A DNA stretch of 64,000 bases from Ectobius pallidus (taxonomy: Eukaryota; Arthropoda; Insecta; Blattodea; Ectobiidae): assembly GCA_964059195.1 (NCBI GenBank), contig CAXKWD010000001.1, positions 120,523,751 to 120,587,750 of the forward strand. Direction: 5' to 3'. Made by a program: the position numbers and the translations under genes. Positions 39,217 to 46,150 of the stretch are shown here, piece after piece (the stretch's first letter is position 1; every line of letters starts with the position of its first letter). The notes under the pieces were generated by a model that saw only the letters and a program-made list of their open reading frames with translations, did no database searches and was not told the DNA's origin.

Positions 39217-42200
39217 CCTACATTTTTTTTTTCCAAAACTGCTATCATTGAATTCTGCAACTTCATTTTCCTCAAAGTACAGTGATTTCAGTATGAAGTC
39301 ATTCTTTCAATCCACACATCTCCTTTGAAGGTAGTTTACTGTCCATCTTTCTTGTTTTTGTTTCTCTACCAACCATAACCCTAAAATAAGTAATTTTATA
39401 TTGAATATGTTGTGTTTATAATTAGTGTCCTGAATGGTTAATCATCTCTATCCTGTATGTTTAGTGTGTTGTGTTTTTATTGTGTAGGTAGTTCCAGCCA
39501 ATTCCCCTACTGCACACTTACTCAAATATGGCTCCCGTCGCTCCCGACAACGAAAAAATACCTGGCTTAGTGATGCAGAACCCAGTATTGAAAGTCAGGT
39601 TAGTCAGGTTAGTAGGTTTTTTATTCTTCCTAAAAAAATTGTCCTTCAAACAGAAATAGTTGATTGGTTTTGTGAATATTTAACAGTAGGGGTGTACTGC
39701 AACTTAGGCTTATGGCCATCTTTGTTGTGCTGAAAATACAGACCTGTCATATTTATACACACATGACCTAGGCTGGGATTGAACCATGATCTTTTGCAAG
39801 GAAAGCCAGAGCCATACATGCTAACACAATCAGAATTGAAAATTATCAGAGTTACAAAAACATCCCAGCACTTCTAGAAGCAATGTTAAATTGATGCTAC
39901 ATCGCATGGTGGAGAAAGACCTACCACCCAACCGCTACATCATCTGTAGTCAGCAATGCTAACCACTACCCAAGGGTTTGCAAACTGGCACTCATTGAGT
40001 ACCTGAAGTATTCCCCTCCATTCCCCCTTCTACCACCGTCTCTAACTCAACCCGCTTAGCGCATCTCTAAGGAGTGTGGAAGCAGTCAGTGGTGTACGTT
40101 ACCTTTTGCTAACTGCTAAGGAGTAGAGTGCAGCCAAAGAAAAGGTATTCTTTCCGTAAAGATTGGGAATTACTCTTTTTTATGTTCAAGAATATGAAAA
40201 TGCATTTTGTTTGATATATTGTGTAACAATTCGCTTTATTTTACCTATTTCAGAACAATAGGTGTGTGTCAGCGAATACATTTCTAAATATATTGCGGAA
40301 AAAATGAAATCATTCACAATGTGGGAGAATGTTAAAGACTGTTTAATTTTAGCTGTAGAAGATGTTTGTCCTAACATAGTCGAACAATTTAAATACTATG
40401 AAATGGTACTCCTTAGCACTAGGTGAGAGTACAAATAATGAAGATACTGCTCAATTAGCTATGTTTTTCAAAGGTGCTGATAAACACATTAATGTGAAAG
40501 AAAAGTTTCTAGATATGGTACCACTTAAGGACAACACAGGTGGCATTGATATATTTGAGGCAGTTTTGCATATTACAGAAAAATTTGAACTGTCATGGAG
40601 TAAATTAGTTTTAGTAGCCACTGATGGAGCACCTGCAGTGATAGGAAAGTGAACGGTTTTGCTGCACGATTGAAAGATTTTGTAAATGAAACAGGCATGG
40701 ATAGAAATGACTTTAAAGTCAAACATTGTATGAACAAGAGAATCTATGTGCACCATCTGCAAATATGAGACATGTTATGGACATTGTAAAGACTGCCAAT
40801 TCCATTAAACAGTTATTTTCCACGATGAACCAAATTAAAATAAACACACGATGTAACATAAGTGATTAGCATTTAGTTTTAACTTTACATTTGGAAAACA
40901 ATACTTTAGAACCAGATATACACAGATTGTGGAAAACAAGAGGTGCCAAAAATCTACTAATCGTGCCAAGACCTAGTGAAAGTTCCCTTCAATCTCAAGG
41001 TATGTTTTAGTATGGAGAAGGATTGTTATACAGATATCACTAAACGTTACCAATTGCATTTTCTTTACTTTAATCTTCAAATTATATTGCTACGCCACTG
41101 ATGCAGCTTGTGACCATATTATGAAAGTGACTTTGTGTTGTGTACATGAACGGAATGTGGAGTGACTTGTTACAATGTTCTCCTTCACCATGAAGTCCCG
41201 ATCCCTGCACTAGACTATGCATCATTGTATTATGATGTATACAGTAGAGTCTTGGTAATTCAAGGTGGATGGGATCGAGACTATTTCAAATATAAAAAAC
41301 TTGGGAAAATACATGAAAAAGTCTATGGGCACAAAAAAATAAATCACAGGAAAACTTGGAAATTCACAAAAGTTTCACAATTTGTACTGGGGTTTAGTTT
41401 ACCCATGATTACCCAGAGAAATAAATAGCATCCAAACAAGAAAATTCAAATAGCATAACAAATATTTTATTACTTAATGCCAATTTACAAAGATTGAAAA
41501 TTATAAAAAGCACAGATCTATACATCTGAAACCTGAATGTTAAATAGTCTTAACTGTAGAAAAAGGGGGCGTTACCGGATCATTCCATCTCTAAATTAAC
41601 TGATAACGAAAATGAACAAAACGACAGCATAGATTGAAAATAAAGAAAAACATCCTGGCGAGTAAGAAATATAAGTTAAATAGAGAACTTGAATTTAATT
41701 TAAAAATAAATCACTTGCCAGGAAAAACAATGCTTAAGGCAGAAACTAAACCAAAAACATACCTGAATGTAAGGATGGGTGATACCTGGACAGAGGTTCG
41801 GCCAGCGTAAAGAACAAGAGATGTTAACTAGACGGCTCCTAGCTGCAGATGATACTTACTTTTACTTTCACTCCTGCTTTTTTCAGGGGAATTTTATACA
41901 TAGTATACTGATAGTTGTCTGTGCAGTCAAACTTTTTTGGATATGGTAACCTACTTTATGTTCACTATTCTGGGTTTTTTTATATGCATAATCATTTTTT
42001 CTTACTTAAAGTTTCCAGAACAACGTTTTTTGCTTTATATTGTATTAAATGTAAACTGACTCAACATACTGAGTATTCACTAGATTAAACTCTGTGTTTG
42101 TAAAAAAAAGTATTTTTCTGGGATTTTCAGGCTAAAGATCACTTGGAAGTACCTCACACTATTACAGCTGTTAGCATGGACTTATGCAATAATGATACTG

Positions 42201-44693
42201 CTCAGCAGTGTAACCATACTTGTCTGAACTCAAAACCACACATTGAAAATAATGAAGACAACACTTTCCAATGCATGGTGACCGTTCATAGAGAGATGAG
42301 TCAATAGCAATCAAAATTAAGGTAAGGTAAGCACCAGTAGGCCTATACAAAATTAAAAATTTATATATAATTCTTTTGTTTCTTAATTCTCCAAGAATGT
42401 TTAAATAAATCTATCAAAATTGTATATAATTATACAGCATATTGATGGTGCAGAACTTCCTTGTAAATTAACACAATAATTTATGTCAAAGCTTGGTTGG
42501 AAACTTGACGAAACAAGTGTAAAATATTCTCGTATGTCAACACAATTTTATTTATCTACTTCTACCATGTATGTCATTCACTACCTCTGAGATTCTTATG
42601 CTGTTAGCTTGCATATCAGCTATTTCCCTTTGTTCTTTACATTAGCATTCACTCTCTCCTGCTCTTTCACCATTACAGCTAAAATACTTAACAGTTTTTT
42701 GCTTTATGAGGCTGCTGTTCAATACAATATATCGTAATATATAAGGCCTACTTTAATGTAAATAAAAAAAATGAACAAAATAAAAAAAATAAAAAATAAG
42801 CAATGAGTTATGTTCCCTTGTAGACCAGAAAAAAAATTATACACACAATGACAAATTGGGAAAACTATAGCTTGTAACTAGTTATTTTATTTTTTATAAT
42901 TTTTTTAAAGAGCCAAATTTCACACTGTCCTGCTTTTCAAACCCTCTACAAACCATATACTGTATAAGGAACTTCTTCTTATAGGAACATTGTAAATATA
43001 AGTAAAATTGTGTAGAAGCTCTCACAAAATTAATCTTCTAATTGAAATTTTTGTACAATGTTCATTCTGATTTCTTTTCACATCCCTTTAGGTGTAGATG
43101 TCATCATGTTTTCAAGCTTGATGTATTACCAAGAAGACCTCAATATTAGTGGAATACAAAGAGGATCTCATGAGATAACTTCTGTACAAACAAATATTGC
43201 ATCTAGAAATTTTCTTCCATCATCGTAAGAATTTTACAGGAGGCACTAATGGAGTATAGACCTACATTGACCATTATGTAACTGTCATCCAAGAATAGAT
43301 AAACAATATGAATGAAGTAATATTCTCCTTGGGGTGAGTGAGAGTTATTTTAATAAACAATATTATTAGTTGATGACTTACCTGTTTGGTAAGTTTAATG
43401 AGATTGTAAGGTACTTTTACAATAAGAAAAGTATTATGACTTTTTATGAAGGTGCTGGTATTATGACAGGTTCATTGTATGGTGTTAAACATAGATATTT
43501 TTACCCTACAAAGTTTATAGCTGTTCTGAACTGAAATATTTATTTAATTATAAAAGAAACCATGAAACAGTGAGGATATTAATAAATAGGCCTATGTATA
43601 TGCCTGAATGTAATTCGCTAGTTTAACCTAGTACAGTTCCATCACTGTCTTTTATCTCCACCTAAGTTCAATCCAGTTCAGTCCTTTTCCTTTCTTATAT
43701 CTGCATTGGGTTTAAAAATGTCTTATTTTTTATTTGTTTAATCTGCAACATGCAAGGAACACAGGTGAGTTTAAACACAAGGCATTCTGGATCACATAGA
43801 CATAATAAAATAATTAATAATCCCTTGTGGGACTAAGCCTACCATTCGACCACTGCACCATCCCCCAGCAGCAAATGGCAGGATTGAGGAGCATGTGGTC
43901 AGCATGCTGACTCCCATGACCATTACTGATGACTTTTGAGACAGAAGCCATTACTTATCAAGTAGCTCCTCAATTAATGTCACAAGGCTTAGTGCACCCC
44001 TTTCCAGATCTCTCTACCTCAGAAAAATCTGAGAAGATACTAGAGATCAAACCAGACCTGCAACCCATATCTACTAACCACTAGACCACGCAAGCAGTCC
44101 ATGGATAATCTGTCCATGGAAAATAGAGAATAGACTACCAGTAAGTAATATAGAAGTATCTGTATTGTACCTGTGTTATCAGTACTTACTATTTACAATC
44201 TGCTGGTGTACTTAATTCTACAGTAATATTATACAGTGCGTTCAGTCATTGTGTCACCTGGTGCCATGGTGGCTGGCAGGTTGTTCAGTCAGACTGTGAA
44301 TCCTAGTGGGGCGGAGGCAGTGACAAGTCAGTGTATAAAATGCACCATTTTAGAATGAAATGGTGTTGAGCTGTTTTATTTCGGTTATAAAATTGATGGC
44401 TTTTAGGTATTCCTTCATTGTTGCTTCAACTTTCTTAGTGAGAAGTTGTATTATCATATCGCTAAAGGTGTAGCAGAATACTCAACTATGTCCTTCTGGA
44501 GCATAAAGTATGCTGTGTGCCTGGTGTTGTAAAAATTGTTTTCTTATCTTTTGTTTTGACATTTCAATGCAATGTTTCTAGTAGTGTTCATAATGTATAA
44601 ATTTGTTGTCCTATACAGGGAAAATCAAGATACAAAAGGTTTTTGCCTGAGAGTGAGCTTGAAAGACTAGAGGATGAAAATGACAAATTATAA
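10305..44693 (+). CDS. Cyclic nucleotide-gated cation channel, beta-type subunit (5' end missing)
   Basis: A multi-exon gene whose exons, joined in phase, give about 536 codons from just before S1 to a stop. In order the protein has S1-S2 (YISWLFIV through [12 protein letters not shown]), S3 ([13 protein letters not shown]), an S4 start (LLRFPRVLK), S5 ([16 protein letters not shown]), a pore helix and filter ([15 protein letters not shown]), S6 ([11 protein letters not shown]), the C-linker, and a cyclic-nucleotide-binding domain with FGEISLL and NRRTATVR. These channels conduct Na+ and Ca2+ when cGMP or cAMP binds and usually assemble as heterotetramers in sensory neurons. The filter lacks the Glu of alpha subunits, which supports a beta subunit. 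Exons are 10305-10564, 13561-13650, 15712-15899, 21620-21761, 22730-22889, 24883-25064, 30931-31094, 32634-32735, 35010-35142, 39488-39598, then 42131-42277 or 42131-42307 and/or 44619-44693. The first base of the split codon at 10305 must come from an upstream exon that I could not find. Confidence 0.93.
10565..11482. other. CNG intron, no further gene
   Basis: Intronic sequence. A stretch at 10770-11270 has the look of an old inactive element (it starts GAGTGGTCCAAAAGTTGTG), but no protein motif or paired ends could be assigned. Confidence 0.35.
11483..13201. mobile_element. hAT-type non-autonomous element (family A, copy 1)
   Basis: The ends are CAGTGATGGGAA and its inverted copy TTCCCATCACTG, with the exact 8-bp duplication GATACAAC on both sides (11475-11482 and 13202-13209). 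Beyond the terminal repeat both sides are rich in short inverted blocks of GTAATTG/TTACTTTT type. The 1.72-kb interior has no recognisable transposase. Near the right end a unit of about 75 bp containing TAGGTACTGCCATTTTGT is present twice in tandem. The same family recurs at 56886-59572. Confidence 0.85.
13561..13650 (+). CDS. CNG channel exon: S3 and start of S4
   Basis: The acceptor ATGTGCAG ends at 13560 and the donor GTAAGA starts at 13651; the exon is phase 0 to phase 0, 30 codons. It encodes [20 protein letters not shown] and LLRFPRVLK. The basic residues are the start of the S4 voltage-sensor-like helix. Confidence 0.93.
13849..14182. mobile_element. Pogo/Tigger-type MITE
   Basis: The ends are CAGTAGAACCCCATTAGTC and, inverted at the right end, GACTAGTGGGGTTCTACTG, with TA on both sides. 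This is the standard terminus and target of the pogo/Tigger branch of Tc1-mariner. The interior is 334 bp in total with no transposase. Confidence 0.8.
15228..15487. repeat. 130-bp tandem duplication
   Basis: Two direct copies with a period of 130 bp start at 15228 and 15358, each opening AAATGTCCCTTTTTTCG. The copies differ at a handful of positions. The repeat is intronic and no coding role is visible. Confidence 0.85.
15712..15899 (+). CDS. CNG channel exon: S4 end, S4-S5 linker, S5, turret
   Basis: The acceptor TTTGCAG ends at 15711 and the donor GTAAGT starts at 15900; the exon begins in phase 0 and leaves two bases (CC). It encodes [51 protein letters not shown] and the turret [10 protein letters not shown]. 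The Pro codon is completed by the first base of the next exon. Confidence 0.93.
16519..17138. mobile_element. Pogo/Tigger-like MITE with direct subterminal repeats
   Basis: The termini CAGTAAAACCCCCTTTTTAC and the inverted GTAAAAAGGGGGTTTTACTG are perfect over at least 20 bp and flanked by TA on both sides. The motif GTAAATGGCAGG or close variants occurs next to both ends (16565-16600 and 16985-17120), always in the same orientation. No transposase is encoded in the 620 bp. Confidence 0.85.
17426..17752 (+). pseudogene. Mariner transposase C-terminal remnant
   Basis: The frame contains [28 protein letters not shown], then after a frameshift [14 protein letters not shown], and after another shift [13 protein letters not shown] and GGDYVEK-like ends. 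In active mariners the first block reads D-N-A-R-P-H; here the catalytic Asp is Gly. With a changed catalytic residue and frameshifts this is dead. Confidence 0.8.
17789..19206 (+). mobile_element. 5'-truncated LINE with RNase H, inside mariner
   Basis: The same 14 bases, ATATTTCTTACTTA, occur at 17775-17788 and 19207-19220, exactly where the mariner 3' UTR breaks off and resumes, so they mark the target-site duplication. The inserted 1418 bp ends in a short TAC/TACTAT repeat, a common LINE 3' tail. The first 460 bases have no clear coding frame and may be rearranged. Confidence 0.85.
18254..19174 (+). CDS. LINE polyprotein C-terminal part: RNase H domain
   Basis: An open frame of 306 codons with no internal stop. 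It contains the RNase H catalytic set: IYTDGS (D about residue 51), FDGEILAI (E about 87), LSDSISAI (D about 113) and [15 protein letters not shown] (H about 157, D about 167). A cysteine-histidine cluster follows ([19 protein letters not shown]), as in RNase-H-bearing LINEs of the I/R1/LOA group. The endonuclease and reverse transcriptase are absent, so the copy cannot move on its own. The frame begins with a non-ATG codon and its true start is lost. Confidence 0.85.
   Translation: MSPLEYSAIDANLTLVEDTKKTECSTTVLQARALETIYTRYPVPEWLHIYTDGSLYNKEQGAGAGIYSSIFSFYLSAGKNSTHFDGEILAINMAVTQLLYRINMFQNVVILSDSISAIPAIITQKLPTIHSVREIQKGIRMLTTLNRVIKLQWVPTHCGLQGNEQADALAKKGTQILQKQVNDLSYHSAKLIINNTLKQQVEENFRKEFGNKPWYSSFINGIPETPSQVEVATFRLATGHDCLAAHLYKINLYPSPKCVLCNEEDSIMDKDHLLKCQALTSTQLVSTYNLYWEARRRMEIIQVSGH
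19378..19404. repeat. (AAT)n microsatellite
   Basis: About nine uninterrupted AAT units. Confidence 0.9.
19905..21122. repeat. Large inverted repeat (fold-back) in CNG intron
   Basis: The left arm 19905-20180 is matched in reverse complement by two right segments. An inner one at about 20280-20392 shares TTTTTAGGAAATTTTCTTTC and CATCCACACAACA. An outer one at about 20881-21122 shares AAATAAAGCTGCTAACA and GAACCTGAATCATTACA on opposite strands. About 480 bp unmatched by the left arm lie between the two right segments. The loop is about 90 bp. Transcripts of the CNG pre-mRNA would form a long imperfect hairpin. Confidence 0.8.
20881..21028. repeat. 74-bp tandem duplication
   Basis: Two nearly identical 74-bp units start at 20881 and 20955, each beginning TATTTTCATTGTAATTTT, inside the right arm of the fold-back. 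The left arm has only one unit, so the duplication arose after the inversion. Confidence 0.85.
21620..21761 (+). CDS. CNG channel exon: pore and S6
   Basis: The acceptor TCTTTCAG ends at 21619 and the donor GTAGGG starts at 21762. The first base completes a Pro codon, then [28 protein letters not shown] and the S6 helix [19 protein letters not shown]. In alpha subunits the filter reads TIGE; here the equivalent stretch is SIGKNPKPE. The exon ends in phase 0. Confidence 0.95.
22730..22889 (+). CDS. CNG channel exon: C-linker
   Basis: The acceptor TCCAACAG ends at 22729 and the donor GTAAAT starts at 22890, leaving one base (G). It encodes [53 protein letters not shown]. This continues the S6 end IGQ into IGQMRDIM, the post-S6 sequence typical of CNG channels. 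Confidence 0.93.
22987..23600 (-). mobile_element. LINE 3' end fragment
   Basis: A 118-codon minus-strand frame (23215-23571) encodes a pattern common at the end of insect LINE polyproteins: [46 protein letters not shown] and LPQYLKEI. On the plus strand it is preceded by A/T-rich 3' UTR and a (GTAT)n tract at 22987-23003, a typical LINE tail. It is truncated 5'. Confidence 0.75.
23601..24882. other. CNG intron, no recognisable content
   Basis: AT-rich intronic sequence without a supported feature. Confidence 0.4.
24883..25064 (+). CDS. CNG channel exon: C-linker end and start of cNMP-binding domain
   Basis: The acceptor ATTCTCAG ends at 24882. The two leading bases complete an Asp codon ([18 protein letters not shown]). 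Then come [32 protein letters not shown] and [12 protein letters not shown], the first strands of the cyclic-nucleotide-binding domain. The donor GTTGGT (25065) is weaker than the others but in phase 0. Confidence 0.93.
25130..25268 (-). repeat. tRNA-derived SINE (minus strand)
   Basis: Read on the minus strand it opens CACCTGAGTGGTTTAGTCAG, an A-box-like start, and has GGTTGCAGGTTTGATTC, a B-box-like motif, about 40 bases on, the spacing of a tRNA gene. It lacks a cloverleaf, so it is a SINE and not a functional tRNA gene. Confidence 0.7.
25269..27774. other. CNG intron, no gene supported
   Basis: AT-rich intron. A poly-C run at 26391-26400 and a 64-codon frame (26547-26741) were seen, but neither carries a recognisable function. 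Confidence 0.35.
27775..28523. mobile_element. hAT-like non-autonomous element (TAGAC ends)
   Basis: The exact 8-bp duplication GTTATCAG lies at 27767-27774 and 28524-28531. The left end is TAGACTTTGGACTTTTAGG and the right end, inverted, TAGACTTCGGATTTTAGG. The 749-bp interior is full of TTTTAGG / CCTAAAA motifs and has no protein-coding capacity. Confidence 0.85.
28900..29828 (+). mobile_element. Mariner element with internal fold-back
   Basis: TA flanks both ends. The left end CGAGGGGCATACTGAAAGTC and the inverted right end form terminal repeats of about 57 bp, sharing GAGCAACATTTTTTCACAAC. Inside, 28953-29128 is an inverted copy of 29345-29530, so the 5' part of the element has been replaced by an inverted copy of its own transposase 3' end. 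A second small inverted pair lies at about 29527-29550 and 29747-29772. Confidence 0.85.
29160..29478 (+). pseudogene. Mariner transposase C-terminal half
   Basis: The frame reads [33 protein letters not shown] and SSDYHLFGF, then [17 protein letters not shown]; after a frameshift it ends NGDYVEK followed by TGA. The second catalytic Asp (QDN) and the third (SSDYH) are in place, which fits the DD34D class. The N-terminal half with the DNA-binding domain and first Asp is missing. Confidence 0.85.
30023..30770. mobile_element. hAT-type non-autonomous element (GGGCGCCCATA ends)
   Basis: The left end is CATGGGCGCCCATA and the inverted right end CAAGGGCGCCCATA. The flanking 8 bases are GCTGGGAG (30015-30022) and GCTGGTAG (30771-30778), 7 of 8 identical. 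The interior has GC-rich GGGGGGCC-type blocks near each end and an AT-rich centre, with no transposase. Confidence 0.8.
30931..31094 (+). CDS. CNG channel exon: core of cNMP-binding domain
   Basis: The acceptor TTCTTTGTAG ends at 30930 and the donor GTGAGC starts at 31095, leaving two bases (AG). It encodes [20 protein letters not shown], then [18 protein letters not shown] and [17 protein letters not shown] and the R-T of NRRTATV form the phosphate-binding cassette that holds the cyclic nucleotide. Confidence 0.95.
31139..31292. repeat. CT-rich simple repeat
   Basis: A polypyrimidine tract of CT, CTTT and CCT units directly follows the exon. On either strand it yields spurious Leu/Ser/Phe-rich frames. 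Confidence 0.9.
31293..32633. other. CNG intron, no gene supported
   Basis: Intron sequence without recognisable elements apart from short AAC/ACAA-rich runs near 32455-32480. Confidence 0.4.
32634..32735 (+). CDS. CNG channel exon: end of cNMP-binding domain
   Basis: The acceptor TTCTTGCAG ends at 32633 and the donor GTAAGT starts at 32736, leaving two bases (AA). After completing an Arg codon it encodes [20 protein letters not shown] and [13 protein letters not shown]. This is the C-helix, which closes over the bound nucleotide. Confidence 0.93.
32736..35009. other. CNG intron, no gene supported
   Basis: Intronic. The A-rich run at 34049-34080 and short frames around 33600-33840 and 34005-34400 show no recognisable motif. 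Confidence 0.4.
35010..35142 (+). CDS. CNG channel exon: post-CNBD charged tail
   Basis: The acceptor TTTCTACAG ends at 35009 and the donor GTAAGT starts at 35143. After completing a Lys codon it encodes [40 protein letters not shown] and TVMQ. The segment is charged and probably flexible, with an E/K-rich start that could extend the C-helix. Confidence 0.88.
35143..36348. other. CNG intron, no gene supported
   Basis: Contains a poly-C run (about 35214-35232). No other feature is supported. Confidence 0.4.
36349..37553. mobile_element. Unclassified DNA element with 35-bp perfect terminal inverted repeats
   Basis: Bases 36349-36383 and 37519-37553 are exact inverted copies (35 of 35), containing GAAGAGTCCACTGC and AAAAGGGGGGAATGTCA. 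The outermost ATAT/TA makes the target duplication ambiguous; TA is the simplest reading. The inner motif GGGGGAATGTCA recurs near 36588 and in inverted form near 37340 and 37371, giving subterminal repeats. The interior has a 95-codon minus-strand frame (36829-37116). I could not assign it to a known superfamily. Confidence 0.75.
36829..37116 (-). CDS. Hypothetical protein inside the 36349-37553 element
   Basis: A 95-codon open frame. Visible segments are [39 protein letters not shown] and [21 protein letters not shown] do not recognise a named domain, but the alternation of conserved-looking Pro, Trp and His residues looks protein-like and not random. It is probably a C-terminal part of a protein encoded by an autonomous relative of the element. 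No start context, splice site or stop-free extension is evident, so it may be a relic. Confidence 0.4.
   Translation of the reverse strand: MKPSPYHVVHVDQAMLRNWTLYLTSKYSKTCPMAIRPITEIVFSFNHPRLVEHRSSWNGLWETSVLVPINSPLTQQKNIQLQRGEFVLPDKLYHK
37932..37974. repeat. (AATG)n microsatellite
   Basis: Roughly ten uninterrupted ATGA units. Confidence 0.9.
38246..38351. repeat. 53-bp tandem duplication
   Basis: Two units start at 38246 and 38299 with GCAAGCTTTAAGGTTATCGG; they differ at about one base. A third unit begins and breaks off after ACAAGCTT. Confidence 0.9.
38312..39017 (-). other. Two unidentified minus-strand open frames
   Basis: Frames of 62 codons (38829-39017) and 104 codons (38312-38626) lie end to end. 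They contain [20 protein letters not shown] and, in the second, [20 protein letters not shown] and [18 protein letters not shown]. They could be two pieces of one decayed mobile-element or retrocopied gene, but I recognise neither. The second overlaps the 53-bp tandem duplication. Confidence 0.3.
39178..39214. repeat. (TA)n microsatellite
   Basis: An uninterrupted run of about eighteen TA units. Confidence 0.9.
39488..39598 (+). CDS. CNG channel exon: C-terminal basic segment
   Basis: The acceptor TTGTGTAG ends at 39487. It encodes [20 protein letters not shown] and [17 protein letters not shown]. The donor GTTAGT at 39599 is immediately repeated at 39608, so two donors 9 bases apart exist. 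The second would add three residues (VSQ) in frame. The Arg-rich stretch RRSRQR is a possible basic interaction or retention motif (inference). Confidence 0.85.
39755..39985. repeat. SINE-like repeat remnant
   Basis: It contains GGGATTGAACC near 39775 and TGCTAACCACTACCCAAG at its end, the same kinds of tRNA-like motifs seen in the 9889 and 43835 copies. Confidence 0.4.
40285..40800 (+). pseudogene. hAT transposase relic (GTF2IRD2/ZBED-like)
   Basis: From about 40288 the frames carry [34 protein letters not shown], then after a shift [38 protein letters not shown] and [16 protein letters not shown]. This order matches hAT transposases of the GTF2IRD2-like type, where the first block reads LDEST and holds the catalytic Asp; here it is Gly. 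Frameshifts near 40420, 40650 and 40740 show decay. A CAGTGGTGTACG motif at 40087 and an inverted TGCTACGCCACTG ending at 41100 may be the element's ends, but the duplication is not clear. Confidence 0.75.
41101..42130. other. CNG intron, no gene supported
   Basis: AT-rich. A single pogo-like left end CAGTAGAGTCTTGG follows TA near 41250, without a partner. Confidence 0.4.
42131..42307 (+). CDS. CNG channel alternative exon with own stop
   Basis: The acceptor GGATTTTCAG ends at 42130, phase 0. The frame encodes [40 protein letters not shown] and [18 protein letters not shown], then TAG at 42305-42307. A donor GTGACC at 42278, also in phase 0, would instead pass the frame to the exon at 44619. 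The segment is Asn- and Cys-rich with no domain. It could be terminal or internal. Confidence 0.6.
   Translation, partial: AKDHLEVPHTITAVSMDLCNNDTAQQCNHTCLNSKPHIENNEDNTFQCMVTVHREMSQ
43835..44100 (-). repeat. SINE-like repeat, second copy of the 9889 family
   Basis: Collinear with 9889-10165 over most of its length, including GAGCATGTGGTCAGC, GTAGCTCCT, GCACCCC and CTGAAAAATC-like segments. It ends in a tRNA-like CTAACCACTAGACCACG. Confidence 0.6.
44619..44693 (+). CDS. CNG channel terminal exon
   Basis: The acceptor CCTATACAG ends at 44618. The frame, phase 0, encodes [20 protein letters not shown] and NDKL, then TAA. It can follow the exon ending at 39598 or the internal form of the 42131 exon. 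A likely poly(A) signal AATAAA lies at 44719-44724, 25 bases after the stop. Confidence 0.75.
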   Translation, partial: GKSRYKRFLPESELERLEDENDKL

Positions 44694-44718
44694 ATAGTTC
44701 TAATACAGTGATGTCTAA

Positions 44719-44724
44719 AATAAA
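44719..44724 (+). promoter_or_regulatory. Candidate poly(A) signal of CNG gene
   Basis: AATAAA shortly after the stop at 44693. Confidence 0.5.
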
Positions 44725-45122
44725 AAGGAAAGCTCTTATATGAACCACACAACTTCCTCTTCTCTTAGTATTCCAGTGTAAAGTAGCTTACTTATATACA
44801 TTGCAGTAGTGTGCATTCAATTGTCTAGCTTCATTCAAAGTCAAATTATTCATGAAGCAAGTTCATGCATGAAATAGGTAGCTTATAACTAGGGCTGGGA
44901 TTCTTAGGTTTTAAACTATTTTCTTCCTAGCTATAGAGCGTTTCACGTTAAGAATGCAGCATTGGTTATATGGGACAGTCATTTCCACCCCTTCTTATTG
45001 GGTGGCAAGTGCTTTTGGGCCATCCTAAGCCTGTACAGCTAAGTGACCTCAATAAGCAGTGTATTTTACGAGTGGCAGTGGTACAATGGCAAGTCATTGG
45101 AAACGCGCGAAAACATTAAACA

Positions 45123-45332
45123 GTGAATGTAGAAAATGTCTTTGCATGCCTGAAATTACGCAATGAAGAGAAAAGTATACGCTGGATTGTTGGTGAAACT
45201 GCTACAGCTACATCAGTTTCAGAATGTACAGTTTATAAGATCAGGAATGAGGATTCACATGGTGTGGTGGTAACACCAAACAAACAAAAAAAAACAAAAA
45301 AGAATCAGGAAGTGTGCCACCAAAAACAGTAG
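45123..45332 (+). pseudogene. Tc1-like transposase N-terminal part
   Basis: The 69-codon frame has the pattern NVFACLKLRNEEKS then ETATATSVSECTVYKIRNE. This is a helix-turn-helix DNA-binding segment as at the start of Tc1/IS630-type transposases. It is separated from the catalytic frame by stops and shifts. Confidence 0.6.
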
Positions 45333-45488
45333 GGATGTAAAATATGACAAATTTACTCAGAGTATTACAAGGAAAAAGGTGCATTCGTTCTATCTACAGA
45401 ATAAACCTCCAAACTAAATTCAGTATTAGCTGCAGTTAATAATGACTCCGAGCTGCTGACTTTCAAAAAATCTACTCTTTACAGATTA

Positions 45489-45977
45489 TTGAAAGAAATG
45501 GGATTTGAGTTCTCCAAGCGAGGGAACAAATCTATTATGATAGGCAGGGCAGATATTGTGGCCTGGAGACGTGACTTCCTGGTCTCAGTACAGAGAATTA
45601 AGAGCCAGGGTAGAAACATATTCTACACTGATGAAACTTGGGTGAATGCAGGCTCTACTGTGACCAGCATGTGGAATGACGCCATGGTGAAAAAGCCAAA
45701 GCAGCCTTTCATAGCAGGTCTCTCTGTAGGTCTGAAACAGCCAACTTCATGCGGAACAAGGGTTGCAGTAATCCACACGGGTATTGAAAATGGGTTTCTA
45801 CAGAATGCGCAGCTTGTGTTTGTCTGCAAGAAGAATACAGCCAGTGCTCATGATGAAGTGAATGGGGAGACATATGAGCGTTATTTTAATGAACAAGAAC
45901 TCCAAAATTTGCCACCAAATTCAGTAATTGTGCTGGATAATGCGTCTTATCACAGTCGCATCATGTTAATTCACTGA
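45489..45977 (+). pseudogene. Tc1-like DDE transposase, catalytic part, truncated
   Basis: An open frame of 162 codons with FYTDETWVNAGSTV (first Asp), HDEVNGETYERYFNEQELQ, and LPPNSVIVLDNASYHS (second Asp). These are DDE superfamily features of IS630/Tc1-like transposases. The frame ends just after the second Asp because a LINE fragment interrupts it at about 45978, so the third acidic residue is gone. Confidence 0.85.
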
Positions 45978-46150
45978 AGATCACAACTGTATCATCAGCA
46001 TAAGAATACGAGGCACCATTATACTTCTTCAGATCTGTTTTATATATAGGCTATTAGATATAAGATTGGTCCCAGAATTGCTACTGACATTTGCTATTGA
46101 TTTAATGTCCCTTATCAATTGATTATATAATATTTCAATCCTTAAGGCCT
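45978..46150 (-). mobile_element. LINE reverse transcriptase fragment inside the transposase
   Basis: Read on the minus strand it encodes AILGPILYLI and, after a stop and shift, NGASYSYADDTVVI. These are reverse transcriptase motifs B and C including the YADD box, similar to the LINE at 4715-6075. The upstream limit is uncertain. Confidence 0.7.
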
